NCBI RefSeq assembly: GCF_006476045.1
Contig: NZ_SRZY01000028.1
Location: forward strand, 186,001 to 250,000
Reading direction: 5' to 3'
Length of the DNA stretch: 64,000 nucleotides
Source: Sphingobacterium lumbrici
Lineage (GTDB): Bacteria; Bacteroidota; Bacteroidia; Sphingobacteriales; Sphingobacteriaceae
Numbering within the stretch: the first letter of the stretch is position 1; every line of letters begins with the position of its first letter. The position numbers and the translations under genes are program-made. The notes below the pieces were generated by a model that saw only the letters and a program-made list of their open reading frames with translations, ran no database searches and was not told the origin of the DNA. This document shows positions 23,077 through 32,815 of this stretch, piece by piece.

Positions 23077-24843
23077 ATGCGAAAATTACGCAAAGGGGAA
23101 AGCTATGGGCTATTGCCAACGATAGACGATACCCTAAATACAATAAAAAGATCGCCACTTCGCTCTGATCATCGCGATGACATTGCCGAAGAATCGTTAG
23201 AAAGATTACCGCGTCACTCCGTTCCTCGTAATGACGATGATAACGGTAGGAATGTGCTATCTAATGACAGATCATCACGTCGCTGTAATACTGATGATGA
23301 CGAAGAAAACAGTTTTTGGGAACTACCGGATCATGTCCGATTAGATGACCAAGATAATTGTCCAAAAAATCCGCGAAATACCTACTTATTTCTGCGAACT
23401 GTTCGTAAAAGTGTGTTTAGTGCGTTTAAACGCAGTTTTAAAAACCATGAAATGCCTGTGCAAAATCCGCGAACCGGAAAAATTAATGTAACAAATAACA
23501 ATTTTTTAGGGAGCATTCTACGAATATGTTGCCTGTTTTTCATATGTGTGTTGTTTAGTGATGCCCAGGCGAAGCCCGCTAGAGAGCGGGTTGTTAATGG
23601 GCAGATAGCGGTAGAGCGTATTAAAATTGGAGACCAAATCCCACCTGAGTTTTGGGAAAGAGCCTATCGGATAGTAAACCATCCTGAGGGGAAGTCCAGA
23701 TTTTCATTTAATGAAATTAGAAATAGACCGCTTATTATTATTGATTTCTGGTCGACCCGATGCGGTACTTGCCTAGCCAATCTTCCGAAGCAGGAGAATC
23801 TCAAAAAAACTTTTGGCGATAGTGTCGCATTTATATTGGCTACGAATCAAGATGCAAAAGCAGGTGACTACCTGAGGGATCACGGCTATACCTTGTCTTC
23901 TGTGGTAGAGGTACGGGAAACTTTATCAAAATACTTTCCACAGCTGTTTCTTCCCATGTACGTTTGGATCAGTGGTGATAAAGTGGTTGCCATTACCCAA
24001 CCGACCGAAGTAACAGAAGAGAAGCTAAGAAGCTACCTTGTGAATGGGAAGGCTCCAAGACGTCTTCGCGAAGATAGAATGGAATTCCGTATTGAAGATC
24101 CTTTCATGGCCGATAGTCTTATCTTCAATCCTACGGTATTTCGACATTCATTTACACTGGCAGGCTATCTTAAAAATGTGGCAGCTGGTGCGCAGTTTAA
24201 ACCGGGTAGGCACGACAGCCCTACGTGTTTTGCGATTACTAATAGCAGTGTTAAGAAGATATATCAGAGCATTATAGCGCTTGACCATCCTGATCTGCGG
24301 AATCCGAACCGTCTCGTTTACCAGACGAAGTGGAAAGACATGATAGTCAATACAGAGGTGGATTACTACTACCGGGATAGTACGGCGCATCTGTATTCTT
24401 TACAGTATTCTTCTTTCATAGCGGATAAGGCTAAACTTGGGAGCCAACTACTGGCGGAGGTTAACGCTTTTTTTGCCGAGAGATATCATATTGTAGGTGA
24501 AGTGCAGCGGATGACAGTTCCGGCTTTTGTTTTAAAGAAATATACAGATTTAAATAAGAAACTTGTTACCGATCAAACCACGACTAGCGTACCCATATAC
24601 CGGTTTGTCGATATGTTGGATGTGCAGAGCCACAAGTCGAAGACATTAATACCATGGGTGAACCAGACCGGCGAGAAGATGGAGTTGATCGCCGTTCCTG
24701 ATATACTTCCAGAAGGACTGGAAGATATTAACAGGTTTATTATGCCACAAGGTTATAAGATATCGAAAGAAATGGTCGAGCTTGATATGTTCGCTATTCG
24801 AGACCTGATCGATAACAACCAGAAAGGAGGCACACATGATTAA
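23077..24843 (+). CDS. TlpA-like thioredoxin-fold protein of a SusC/SusD operon
   Basis: The open frame is 588 codons. A thioredoxin/redoxin domain lies near residues 190-330, with the active site FWSTRCGTCLANLP (CGTC, CxxC). The C-terminal 250 residues are poorly characterised. A hydrophobic signal (ILRICCLFFICVLFSDAQA) sits at residues 148-166, so the ATG at 23452 (463 aa) may be the true start. The upstream 125 codons are very charged and contain RHSVPRNDDD, a translation of a dispersed genomic repeat. It overlaps susC by 8 bp. Confidence 0.75.
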   Translation: MRKLRKGESYGLLPTIDDTLNTIKRSPLRSDHRDDIAEESLERLPRHSVPRNDDDNGRNVLSNDRSSRRCNTDDDEENSFWELPDHVRLDDQDNCPKNPRNTYLFLRTVRKSVFSAFKRSFKNHEMPVQNPRTGKINVTNNNFLGSILRICCLFFICVLFSDAQAKPARERVVNGQIAVERIKIGDQIPPEFWERAYRIVNHPEGKSRFSFNEIRNRPLIIIDFWSTRCGTCLANLPKQENLKKTFGDSVAFILATNQDAKAGDYLRDHGYTLSSVVEVRETLSKYFPQLFLPMYVWISGDKVVAITQPTEVTEEKLRSYLVNGKAPRRLREDRMEFRIEDPFMADSLIFNPTVFRHSFTLAGYLKNVAAGAQFKPGRHDSPTCFAITNSSVKKIYQSIIALDHPDLRNPNRLVYQTKWKDMIVNTEVDYYYRDSTAHLYSLQYSSFIADKAKLGSQLLAEVNAFFAERYHIVGEVQRMTVPAFVLKKYTDLNKKLVTDQTTTSVPIYRFVDMLDVQSHKSKTLIPWVNQTGEKMELIAVPDILPEGLEDINRFIMPQGYKISKEMVELDMFAIRDLIDNNQKGGTHD

Positions 24844-27800
24844 GTATGTATGTTTGATCGTAAGTCTTTTATTAACGGTATCGATCTCTTTGGCACAAAA
24901 AGAAACTGTCGTCTTTCTGGATATCAGGAATGCGGAAGATAATTCGGGAATAGCGGGGGCTGTAATACATACCGAAGGTATAGGTAATTCTATTGTTGTA
25001 TCCAGTACGGAAGGGAAATGTAAATTAGTTTTTACCAGTCTTCCTATCCGTATCCGGATAGCACACATGGCCTTTAAAAAAATGGAACTAGAGATAACGG
25101 AGGGGGGTGAACAAATTGTTTATCTGGATCCGCTAAGGAGAGAGCTCGAAGAGGTGCAGATTCATACTGGATACGAGAGCATTCCTAGAGAACGTGCCAC
25201 GGGATCATTTTCATCACTTTCTGAAAAGGAACTGGAGCGAAGGGCTTCTCCCAGTTTGGTAGACAGGTTGGAGGGTACAGTCAGTGGGCTTAATCTCGAT
25301 AGCAGATTGGAAGGTAGAAATAATGCGTTGATCGTGCGGGGCTATTCTTCCATACGGTCAGACAGAACACCGTTGGTCATCTTGGATGGTGCGCCTTATG
25401 AAGGAGATCTATCTGCTCTCGATCCCAACATCATCGCATCTATCACCGTATTGAAAGATGCTGCTGCCGCTTCGATTTGGGGAGCTCGCGCTGGAAATGG
25501 GGTGCTGGTAATTACAACAAAATCGGCCAGTGGTATGGGTACACAGGTCAAACTCAATAACTACTTAACGGTGGGAGCGATACCAAACCGCCATTACGAT
25601 GCTTTTTTGCTGAATAGCCAGGAATTTATTGGTTTTGAACGTTATCTTTTTGACGAAGGATATTATAACGCATTGAAATCGAATCCAGGCTACCGCTCGT
25701 TCTCACCTGTTGTCGGACTTCTGTTAAAGGAGGCATCGGGCGATATAAGTTCGACGGTATTGACAGAGCAGTTGGCCCAATTAGGACAAGAGGACGTACG
25801 TTTGGATCTTGATAAGTATCTATTTCAGAACAGTTTTGAACAACAGCACAGTGTACAGCTCAGCGAGTCGGGAGAAAAATCAGCTCATTTCTTTTCTGGA
25901 AGTTGGAACAGAAACCGTTCCTATATACAGCGAAATGCTGATCAACGGCTTGCGTTGTTAGCAAGATCAACATTTAAAGTTGGCTCATGGTTAGAACTTT
26001 CGCCCAATATTCAATATAATAGAGGTATGTACCGGAATGAGGGGAGCACGTATAGGCAGATAGGCACAGGAGGGTTATATCCTTATGCCCGATTAGCTGA
26101 TGGGGAGGGAAATGCGCTGGCATTAATTGACAATTACAATCCGTTGTTTTTGGAAGAACAAGAAAGTACCTCCCGTTTGGACTGGGATTATAGACCGCTG
26201 GAAGAGATGGCATTAAATCAGAATAGAAGGGAAAATAAACAGCTCTTAATGTCTTTCAGGACACAGGTTAACATAACCACAGGATTGAACCTACAGTTAC
26301 TGTATAATTATCAGGATATCTCGGATCAGCTTAATCTTCTTTACGACCGAAAAAGCTACTATGTAAGAAATTTACGAAACAGGTATGCTTATGAAGAGAA
26401 CGGGACGCTTCTGTTTCCAATAGCCGACGGAAGTATATTGAATAAGGAAGATGGCCGTATCTTATCGCATTTGGGCCGAGGGCAGGTAAACTTCTCAAGA
26501 TCTTGGAAAAATTCTGATGTGAATCTATTGGCGGGTATGGAAATTAAACAGACGGTTGGCAGGCAATCATCTACTATGGTATATGGATATAACCCTGAAA
26601 CCTTAACTTTTCAGACCCCCGATCTGAATACACGATTTTTGACTTTTCCGCAAAATAGTCGTGCATCTATACCCTCGGGGATAGGTTTTTCCGATCGTAC
26701 AGACAGATTTTTGTCTTATTATTTCAACGGAAGCTATGCATTCAAAAATCGATACTTGATGTCCTTTAGCGCCCGCCGGGATGCCTCTAATTTATTCGGT
26801 GTCAATACCAATCAAAAAGCGGTTCCTCTTTGGTCTTCTGGTTTGGCTTGGACGCCTAGTGCGGAGGATTTTTGGTCACCAGATTTTTGGCTCTCTTTTC
26901 TCAAGATTCGCGCCACGGTGGGGTACAGCGGGAATGTCAACAAATCTTTAACGCGGTATAGTACCGCGCGCTATGGAAATACACTGTTAACCGGCCTACC
27001 CAGTGCTCAGATTCTTACACCACCTAATGAAGATTTAAGATGGGAAAAGGTGAAAACTGCTAATCTCGGACTGGATTTCGGAATTGAGGGGAATAAATGG
27101 AGTGGCTCTGTTGACTATTACCAAAAGCGAGGAACAGATCTTATCGGTGAGGCCGCACTAGATCCGACAACCGGCTTCTTCGTTGCCGATAAGTTTACAT
27201 TTATTGGTAACAACTCGGAACTAAAATCACAGGGTGTCGATTTCCGCTTAAATGGGAATTTTAGAGTAGCCAAATTGGAATGGACACCCAGCCTTATTCT
27301 AAATTGGAATAGGGATGAAGTGGTTCGCTATTCAGGAACGAATACACTAGCGTTGTTCTCTTCGTCTTTTTCGGCTCCAATAGAAGGAAAACCATTAAAC
27401 GGTGTCTTTAGCTTTCCATGGGCAGGCCTAGATCCAGTAGATGGAAGTCCCCGGTTTTGGTACGGAGATGAGATAACACGTGATTATGCTACTTTAAAAA
27501 CCAATACCACTTTTGAAGATCTAACCTTTCACGGAACGTCCTTGCCTGTGTACTCGGGTTCCTTTTTTAACAGGCTTGTTTTCAGGCCGGTGGAACTTTC
27601 ATTTAGTATTTTGTACGGATTGGGACACTACCTACGTCGCCCAAGTATCAGCTATGAAGATTTGGCGACAAATTGGGTAGGACATTCCGACTACAGTAAA
27701 CGATGGATGCAGGCTGGTGATGAGCAATTTACTGAGGTGCCGGCTATGCCCAAGGTGGCCGATTTAAGTTTATGGACTATGCTATATACCAATTCCAGTA

Positions 27801-28036
27801 CACTGATAGAACGGGCAGATTATATTTATTTAAAAGATATTCGTCTTGCCGTAGATCTCATGGGAGTGAAAAGACTTCCCGGTAAGAAAATAGTTAAATC
27901 AGCAGACTTATATCTAATGGTCAACAATGTTGGTCAACTTTGGGTAGCGAATAGTGCGAAACTGGATCCGCTGACCCACGAGAGCGCTTTTGGAAGACAG
28001 CGCTTTTGGACAGTAGGACTGAATTTTGGATTTTAA
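24836..28036 (+). CDS. SusC/RagA-type TonB-linked outer-membrane transporter
   Basis: The 1066-aa protein has a signal peptide (VSLLLTVSISLAQ), a carboxypeptidase-like beta-sandwich (VVFLDIRNAEDNSGIAGAVI), and a plug domain with RERATGSFSSLSEKELERR, LIVRGYSSIRSDRTPLVILD and ASITVLKDAAAASIWGARAG. A long beta-barrel ends in LNFGF with the terminal aromatic. It imports an unknown polymer breakdown product together with the SusD protein. There is no glycosidase nearby; the partner redoxin suggests a non-glycan or peptide substrate. It starts inside the redoxin gene (8-bp overlap). Confidence 0.95.
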   Translation: MIKYVCLIVSLLLTVSISLAQKETVVFLDIRNAEDNSGIAGAVIHTEGIGNSIVVSSTEGKCKLVFTSLPIRIRIAHMAFKKMELEITEGGEQIVYLDPLRRELEEVQIHTGYESIPRERATGSFSSLSEKELERRASPSLVDRLEGTVSGLNLDSRLEGRNNALIVRGYSSIRSDRTPLVILDGAPYEGDLSALDPNIIASITVLKDAAAASIWGARAGNGVLVITTKSASGMGTQVKLNNYLTVGAIPNRHYDAFLLNSQEFIGFERYLFDEGYYNALKSNPGYRSFSPVVGLLLKEASGDISSTVLTEQLAQLGQEDVRLDLDKYLFQNSFEQQHSVQLSESGEKSAHFFSGSWNRNRSYIQRNADQRLALLARSTFKVGSWLELSPNIQYNRGMYRNEGSTYRQIGTGGLYPYARLADGEGNALALIDNYNPLFLEEQESTSRLDWDYRPLEEMALNQNRRENKQLLMSFRTQVNITTGLNLQLLYNYQDISDQLNLLYDRKSYYVRNLRNRYAYEENGTLLFPIADGSILNKEDGRILSHLGRGQVNFSRSWKNSDVNLLAGMEIKQTVGRQSSTMVYGYNPETLTFQTPDLNTRFLTFPQNSRASIPSGIGFSDRTDRFLSYYFNGSYAFKNRYLMSFSARRDASNLFGVNTNQKAVPLWSSGLAWTPSAEDFWSPDFWLSFLKIRATVGYSGNVNKSLTRYSTARYGNTLLTGLPSAQILTPPNEDLRWEKVKTANLGLDFGIEGNKWSGSVDYYQKRGTDLIGEAALDPTTGFFVADKFTFIGNNSELKSQGVDFRLNGNFRVAKLEWTPSLILNWNRDEVVRYSGTNTLALFSSSFSAPIEGKPLNGVFSFPWAGLDPVDGSPRFWYGDEITRDYATLKTNTTFEDLTFHGTSLPVYSGSFFNRLVFRPVELSFSILYGLGHYLRRPSISYEDLATNWVGHSDYSKRWMQAGDEQFTEVPAMPKVADLSLWTMLYTNSSTLIERADYIYLKDIRLAVDLMGVKRLPGKKIVKSADLYLMVNNVGQLWVANSAKLDPLTHESAFGRQRFWTVGLNFGF

Positions 28037-28047
28037 TAACTGAAAAA

Positions 28048-29388
28048 ATGAGAACGTTAATTTTAATAATTTGCTCCTGTTTATCCGTCAGTTGTATGGA
28101 CGATTTTTTATCGGTGAAAACCGACAAGAGCATGATTATCCCATCAACATTGGAGGATTTTAGGGCTTTGATAGACAAGGCTGATGTAATGAATCAAACA
28201 TTACCATATCTATCTCATCTGTCGTCCGATGATTTTTTTATACTTACCAATAACTATGCTTCCTTGACAAATATTTTAAAGCGCAATGCCTATGTTTGGA
28301 AAAAAGACCTTTATGAGGGTACTTCCGTAACGGACTGGAATAGAAGTTTTCATCAGATATTTTATGCGAACAATGTATTAGACGGACTGCAGAACTTAAA
28401 AAGTGAGGAGATAGAAGCGAGACATCTTGAGGGTGGTGCTTTATTTTTTAGGGCTTTTGCTTACTATAACTTGTCACAGGTTTTTTGCGCTCCTTACGAT
28501 ATTAAGGGAGAAAATGGTGGTCTAGGACTTCCTTTGCGATTAAAAAGTGACATAAGTGAGGTGGTCGGTCGTTCTACAGTGGAGGATGTCTATATGCAGA
28601 TGGAAAAGGACCTGACGCGTGCAATAGTTCTGTTGCCCGAGCAATCAACTATCAAGACGAGACCCACCCAGTTTGCAGCAGCTTTGTTGTTAGCACGTGT
28701 ACAATTATTGATGGGAAATTATGAAGGAGCTTTGTCTTCTTCACAGCGTATAATGGATAACTTTGAGCTATTGGATTTCAATACGCTTAACGCGTCTGCC
28801 ACATATCCTATGGGGCAATTTAACAAAGAAGTTCTTTTACATAGTTCAATGTCATATACCTCTACAGTTTCTTCAACAGACTATGTGGACACGTTGTTAA
28901 TTGGCGCTTATGAAAAAGATGATCTACGTGCCACCTCATGGTTTGTTCCCAGGAATGGCTATCATGTATTTAAAGGTAGTTATACCGGTGGTGCGTTGCT
29001 GTTCAATGGGCTGGCTGTAGATGAGGCATATCTTATCGCGGCGGAATGCTCGGCCCGACTAAATCTACTAGCTGAAGCCAAACGTATATTGTTGGAATAT
29101 TTGACTAGTCGGTATGCAAATAATGTTGCGGTAGATCCGGTGACAGGGGATTCGCAGGCCGATGTTTTGAGAGCGGTTCTATTGGAAAGGAGAAAAGGTC
29201 TGCTGTACCGTGGGATAAGATGGTCGGATATCCGTCGCTTGAATAAAAATGATAATGCAGGTATAACGATTTCGCGAATGCTGGAAGGGCAGGTAATTTC
29301 ATTAATTCCCAATAGTCTCAACTATGTGCTTCCTATTCCGGATGAGGTAATATTTCTTTCGGGAATAGCACAGAACCCCAGAGAATAA
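28048..29388 (+). CDS. SusD/RagB-type substrate-binding lipoprotein
   Basis: The ATG at 28048 gives 446 aa; the frame is open from 28006 but only this start precedes the lipoprotein signal (LIICSCLSVSC, Cys 16). SusD features include FRALIDKADVMN at the N-terminus, EGGALFFRAFAYYNLSQVF (the TPR-type helix), and DEAYLIAAECSARLN, AVLLERRKGLLYRGIRWSDI near the C-terminus. It sits on the cell surface over the SusC pore. A terminator at 29390-29424 ends the operon. Confidence 0.95.
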   Translation: MRTLILIICSCLSVSCMDDFLSVKTDKSMIIPSTLEDFRALIDKADVMNQTLPYLSHLSSDDFFILTNNYASLTNILKRNAYVWKKDLYEGTSVTDWNRSFHQIFYANNVLDGLQNLKSEEIEARHLEGGALFFRAFAYYNLSQVFCAPYDIKGENGGLGLPLRLKSDISEVVGRSTVEDVYMQMEKDLTRAIVLLPEQSTIKTRPTQFAAALLLARVQLLMGNYEGALSSSQRIMDNFELLDFNTLNASATYPMGQFNKEVLLHSSMSYTSTVSSTDYVDTLLIGAYEKDDLRATSWFVPRNGYHVFKGSYTGGALLFNGLAVDEAYLIAAECSARLNLLAEAKRILLEYLTSRYANNVAVDPVTGDSQADVLRAVLLERRKGLLYRGIRWSDIRRLNKNDNAGITISRMLEGQVISLIPNSLNYVLPIPDEVIFLSGIAQNPRE

Positions 29389-29389
29389 T

Positions 29390-29424
29390 AAAAATCCGGC
29401 TCCGATCTTCGGGGCCGGATTTTT
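29390..29424. terminator. Bidirectional intrinsic terminator
   Basis: AAAAATCCGGC and GCCGGATTTTT pair around a 13-nt loop. A-run and T-run on the two sides let it serve both the SusD gene (plus) and the DUF6520 gene (minus). Confidence 0.85.
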
Positions 29425-29427
29425 ATA

Positions 29428-29739
29428 TTAGTTCATGATTTTACTCACATAGTTTACATAGTTGGCTTCATGACCAGGGATAACGGTACGATTAGATCCG
29501 GTACCCTCTGTATCCTCTTCATTGTACAGTTTTGCACAATCCGGTTCCTCCAAAGTTTCACATTCTGGATCAGGGCCTTCTTCGAGTACTTGAGTGGGTT
29601 GATTACTCGAGTTAACTTCGAACCAAAATTGATCATCTGCTTTTTCTGGATTTATCCCAAAGGACATCATTAAGTAACTTGCTGAAGCAATGCCTAAAGC
29701 TATTAGCGGCATTGCGTTTTTAAAAATGAATCTTTTCAT
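29428..29739 (-). CDS. DUF6520 family protein
   Basis: The ATG at 29739 gives 103 aa (MKRFIFKNAMPLIALGIASA), the typical DUF6520 start: a short basic region then one membrane or signal segment. The exported part contains PECETLEEPDCAKLYNEEDT, with two Cys that could form a disulfide. It overlaps the MauE-like gene by 4 bp. The pairing suggests its disulfide chemistry is served by the MauE-like protein; the biological role is unknown. Confidence 0.75.
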   Translation of the reverse strand: MKRFIFKNAMPLIALGIASASYLMMSFGINPEKADDQFWFEVNSSNQPTQVLEEGPDPECETLEEPDCAKLYNEEDTEGTGSNRTVIPGHEANYVNYVSKIMN

Positions 29740-30248
29740 TTTGTACAATTTAAATGTTTTATAAAATTGATAGTATTTCGTCTTTTGGCAGACGATGGGC
29801 CTGTAGCGGAATTCTCCCTGAAAGCTCCGTTACGATTTAAATGACGTTGTAAAAAATATCCGATGATGCTAAGAGAGAGGAAAACTAGGTTAAACCAAAA
29901 ATGCCATGTCCATCCAAGCTTAGGGATAACAGATCCGCATGAGCATGGTAGCCCCGTTTTTCCGAGTAATAAGGCCATACCTACGTAGTTAGTGAATAGG
30001 GCCATCATGAGCGATGAAAGTGCAAATCCGATATGCCTACTTTTTCGAATGATCAGCAGAATTCCGATGACTAACTCAGTGAAGGGTAGAGTATATATTA
30101 ATGCTTCACCTAGTTTATTTGAAAATGGCTGACGATAAATTCCCGCTTTGAAGACTTCAAAATTGTAAAGCTTATCGATCGTAATCGGAATCCACAAAAA
30201 GAGTAGTACTACAATGATAATGTTTACGATTTTTTGTTTCTTTTTCAT
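29736..30248 (-). CDS. MauE/DoxX-like redox-associated membrane protein
   Basis: The 170-aa protein has four membrane segments and a short Cys motif in a loop (GLPCSCGSVI near residue 105). MauE-like proteins support disulfide formation in exported partners. It is followed, with a 4-bp overlap, by the small Cys-containing DUF6520 gene. The last 40 residues are polar and may be cytoplasmic. Divergence from a known enzyme precursor means the substrate is inferred only. Confidence 0.75.
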   Translation of the reverse strand: MKKKQKIVNIIIVVLLFLWIPITIDKLYNFEVFKAGIYRQPFSNKLGEALIYTLPFTELVIGILLIIRKSRHIGFALSSLMMALFTNYVGMALLLGKTGLPCSCGSVIPKLGWTWHFWFNLVFLSLSIIGYFLQRHLNRNGAFRENSATGPSSAKRRNTINFIKHLNCTK

Positions 30249-30319
30249 CTCTTTAAAGTTTACACTACAAAGGAAAGTCAGAAAAAGCAGGAAAATGTTA
30301 CTGGTTTACGGAATCGATG

Positions 30320-31360
30320 TTACCTTTTTTCGGAAAATGAAGGTTGTAAACGGTTATTTTGATTGTTTATCAAGTTCATGTGTGTTAAAGGCGTTATTCC
30401 GGTTTCGCGTTTGAAAAATCGATGAAAGGCAGATCGGTTTTCAAAGCCGCAGTATAGTGCAGTCTCTCGTGCGGTTTTACCTTCCTGTAGTAAGCCTTTA
30501 GCCTTCTCCATAACGCATTGCTTCTTAAAGGCATTGAGTGTGATACCGCATTCTTCCTTAAAAATAGCGCTGAGGTGCTTCAGGCTGATCGCAAGCTTAT
30601 CGGCAACCTCCGCCAGTTTCAGGACGATGCCAAAATCTTCTGTATCGATCTCGATAATCTTTTTCGCTGAGGTCGCTAGGTACTGGTTATAATTGTCGGG
30701 GCCCTGCTCGCGCAATACGCTGTCTTTGGAGAAGTGGTGCAGCTGCCGGAGGTGTTCGCTGATAAATACCGCATGATCCATACTTCCTTTTTGGAGATTA
30801 CGGCATAGATGATAGATGTAAGTGGCCGTAACCGGGTCAACGGGAAAATCTATACTCGCTACGGGATAAGGGCAGTTTTCAAAGTGTGCCCGCAGGGGCG
30901 GCTGCAGGAATTTGAAGGTCTCATCGGCACCATACCGAAAGATCCCCGTATCAAAATAAAAGCTGAACAGCCGATGCCTGCCATCAGATACCTTGAACCA
31001 ATAAGTGCCTGGCACCAGATAAATGTAAATCGCACGTTGGGCGTCGAGGTGAAACAGGCATTTGCCGGCGTCGTCCCGCAATTCGATATGTCCCCGGTTT
31101 TGCATCAGATAGAATACATGCACATCCCGCTGTTTGACTTCGATTGGGATATCGACGGCTTCATCCAATACGATGTCGTAGTGTTGCAGGTAACCGTACC
31201 AGCCTTTAAAGCGTTGCTTAATGCAGCTGCGGCTTCCTTGTTTTCGATAGAGGATATCGCCATCGCTAAAGATAATGGAAGGGGATAGCGGTGCAGTTAG
31301 TGCTGGGCCAAGCGGGCAGCCAAAGATGTGGTCGAGTTCAATAAAGTAGGTTTTTTTCAT
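30320..31360 (-). CDS. AraC-family transcriptional regulator
   Basis: The 346-aa protein has a C-terminal double HTH: EVADKLAISLKHLSAIFKEE and GKTARETALYCGFENRSAFH, then RFFKRETGITPLTHM. The N-terminal 240 residues are an unclassified sensor region. It is divergent from the 50-aa peptide gene at 31670 (309-bp gap) and is the best candidate for its regulator. It may also control the DUF6520/MauE pair downstream. Confidence 0.85.
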   Translation of the reverse strand: MKKTYFIELDHIFGCPLGPALTAPLSPSIIFSDGDILYRKQGSRSCIKQRFKGWYGYLQHYDIVLDEAVDIPIEVKQRDVHVFYLMQNRGHIELRDDAGKCLFHLDAQRAIYIYLVPGTYWFKVSDGRHRLFSFYFDTGIFRYGADETFKFLQPPLRAHFENCPYPVASIDFPVDPVTATYIYHLCRNLQKGSMDHAVFISEHLRQLHHFSKDSVLREQGPDNYNQYLATSAKKIIEIDTEDFGIVLKLAEVADKLAISLKHLSAIFKEECGITLNAFKKQCVMEKAKGLLQEGKTARETALYCGFENRSAFHRFFKRETGITPLTHMNLINNQNNRLQPSFSEKR

Positions 31361-31669
31361 AGCTAGCTATTTTAGGCGGGCTAATTTCACACTCGGCATC
31401 CACAGCGGCACAGAAAAATCGTACGTCAGCGATTTTGGTACGTATATCTTATTTTTCTGGGGTAGATCGTATATATTTTGTGGTGGGTCGATTTACCTTG
31501 TTCCAGATCGGGTAAAAATCAGTTATGGGATAACGTACGTTTTTTTTCGTTTTTAACAAAATAACTCTTGCACCTTGCCGGGGATTAATCAGAGTTATTT
31601 CTGTTTTACACAGCAGATAAGGCCAGTCGGGTGTGTGAAGCGCAATTAAAAACGTAAACAGGTTCAATA
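31361..31669. promoter_or_regulatory. Divergent regulatory region between AraC gene and peptide gene
   Basis: There is no gene. It contains two inverted repeats: AAAATCG/CGATTTT (31415-31436) and AAATAACTCT/AGAGTTATTT (31559-31600, 22-nt loop). CGTATAT occurs twice (31441-31447, 31468-31474). A long 5' leader for the peptide gene is likely. Confidence 0.4.
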
Positions 31670-31822
31670 ATGAAAAATGCAAAAGAACAAGTACTGATGC
31701 GCCATCAAGAGATGGTGTTGGAAAATGAGGTGATCGCATGGTCGCATCTTCAAAAAATCTTTGGATCGGAAGGGGACCAGGAGTCCAAGCGTAAATGTCC
31801 AATCGTAACGCCTTTATTATAA
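31670..31822 (+). CDS. 50-aa peptide, possible secreted or modified peptide precursor
   Basis: The ATG at 31670 opens a 50-codon frame ending at a TAA at 31820-31822. It has a charged helical front (MKNAKEQVLMRHQEMVLENE), a Gly-containing hinge (KIFGSEGDQ), a basic stretch (ESKRK) and the short tail CPIVTPLL with a single Cys. The frame is followed 20 bp later by a strong terminator, so it is a discrete transcription unit. The leader-plus-tail shape and the acyltransferase next door suggest a modified or signalling peptide. It has no recognised family. Confidence 0.45.
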   Translation: MKNAKEQVLMRHQEMVLENEVIAWSHLQKIFGSEGDQESKRKCPIVTPLL

Positions 31823-31841
31823 TCTATCACTTACCACAGAT

Positions 31842-31876
31842 CAGACCCTCCGTTTAAGGCGCGGCGGGTCTGTTTT
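31842..31876 (+). terminator. Intrinsic terminator after the peptide gene
   Basis: CAGACCC (31842-31848) pairs with GGGTCTG (31866-31872), followed by TTTT. It separates the peptide gene from the acyltransferase and may allow partial read-through. Confidence 0.75.
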
Positions 31877-31892
31877 AACCAAATTAAAGATC

Positions 31893-32786
31893 ATGTATAA
31901 ACCAATAAGCGATTGGGATTTTGCGTTATTCAGCGCTAATCTCCATCAATATCTACCTGAGATATCTTGGGCATACCATACAACGGTATATGAGCAATGG
32001 AAGGAATGGCACTACGGGGACATCGTGCGCAATGCGATTTTGGAGGGTGATGAGCTGGATCAGATCCGTAAGCTTCCACCCGGTGTGTTCGTTCTTTTCC
32101 ATACGGGCCATCACATGCAGGAACCGCTGTCGCTAGCCAAAGCGGGCCTGCTCTTTGATATCATCCTAGACCGTACTGTATACACGCGGTCAAAGCTTGT
32201 TTTTGATCGCTTGCAGCAGGAAATGAACCGTGATGGGTTCGAGTACCAGTACCTGTTTAGTGAGGATGCGTCTTTGCTGTTGCGCGTACGAAATAGCCTA
32301 CGCCAGGGGCGGCACATTCTGGTATTTGCCGATGGCTCCTCGGGTACGCCGATTGCGGGCAAAGATGACCGAATCCTGGTTCCGTTCTTGGATGGACAGC
32401 TGCATTTGAAAAAAGGAATACCCCTCATGGCACATATTTTTAAGGTAAGCTTATACCCGATTTTATCCGTACCGACCTGTCGCGGAGTAAAAATAGTGTT
32501 ACAAAAATCTATCATGGCAACAAAGGGTGAAAGCCGATCGGATTTTATTTTCAGGGGGGGACGGGCGCTCTTTTCTGTACTGGAACCGGTGCTGCGCGAT
32601 GCCCCCTGGCAATGGGAATGTTGGCTGTATTTACACACTAACGGCATGTTAAAGTTGATCGATGAAGATTTAATGGAAGCACGCAAAAGGGATCCGATGG
32701 TGTTACTTCCATTAGGCGATAAGTACTACTTGTTCGATAGACGTTATTACAATGCGCAAAGGTTAAATTTTGTACTTAAGCTATGA
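31893..32786 (+). CDS. LpxL/HtrB-like acyltransferase family protein
   Basis: The 297-aa protein resembles the lysophospholipid/lipid A acyltransferase fold. A HTGHHMQEP motif near residue 69 fits the HxxxxE catalytic pattern. The second block, FADGSSGTPIAGKDDRILVP, then FLDGQLHLKKGIPLMA near residue 165, matches the substrate-groove region of the family. There is no obvious N-terminal membrane anchor. It follows a 50-aa peptide gene and precedes a two-component pair, so acylation of the peptide or of a lipid signal is an open possibility. Confidence 0.55.
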   Translation: MYKPISDWDFALFSANLHQYLPEISWAYHTTVYEQWKEWHYGDIVRNAILEGDELDQIRKLPPGVFVLFHTGHHMQEPLSLAKAGLLFDIILDRTVYTRSKLVFDRLQQEMNRDGFEYQYLFSEDASLLLRVRNSLRQGRHILVFADGSSGTPIAGKDDRILVPFLDGQLHLKKGIPLMAHIFKVSLYPILSVPTCRGVKIVLQKSIMATKGESRSDFIFRGGRALFSVLEPVLRDAPWQWECWLYLHTNGMLKLIDEDLMEARKRDPMVLLPLGDKYYLFDRRYYNAQRLNFVLKL

Positions 32787-32815
32787 TTTTTTAGTTTTAA
32801 GATATCTATATCCTA

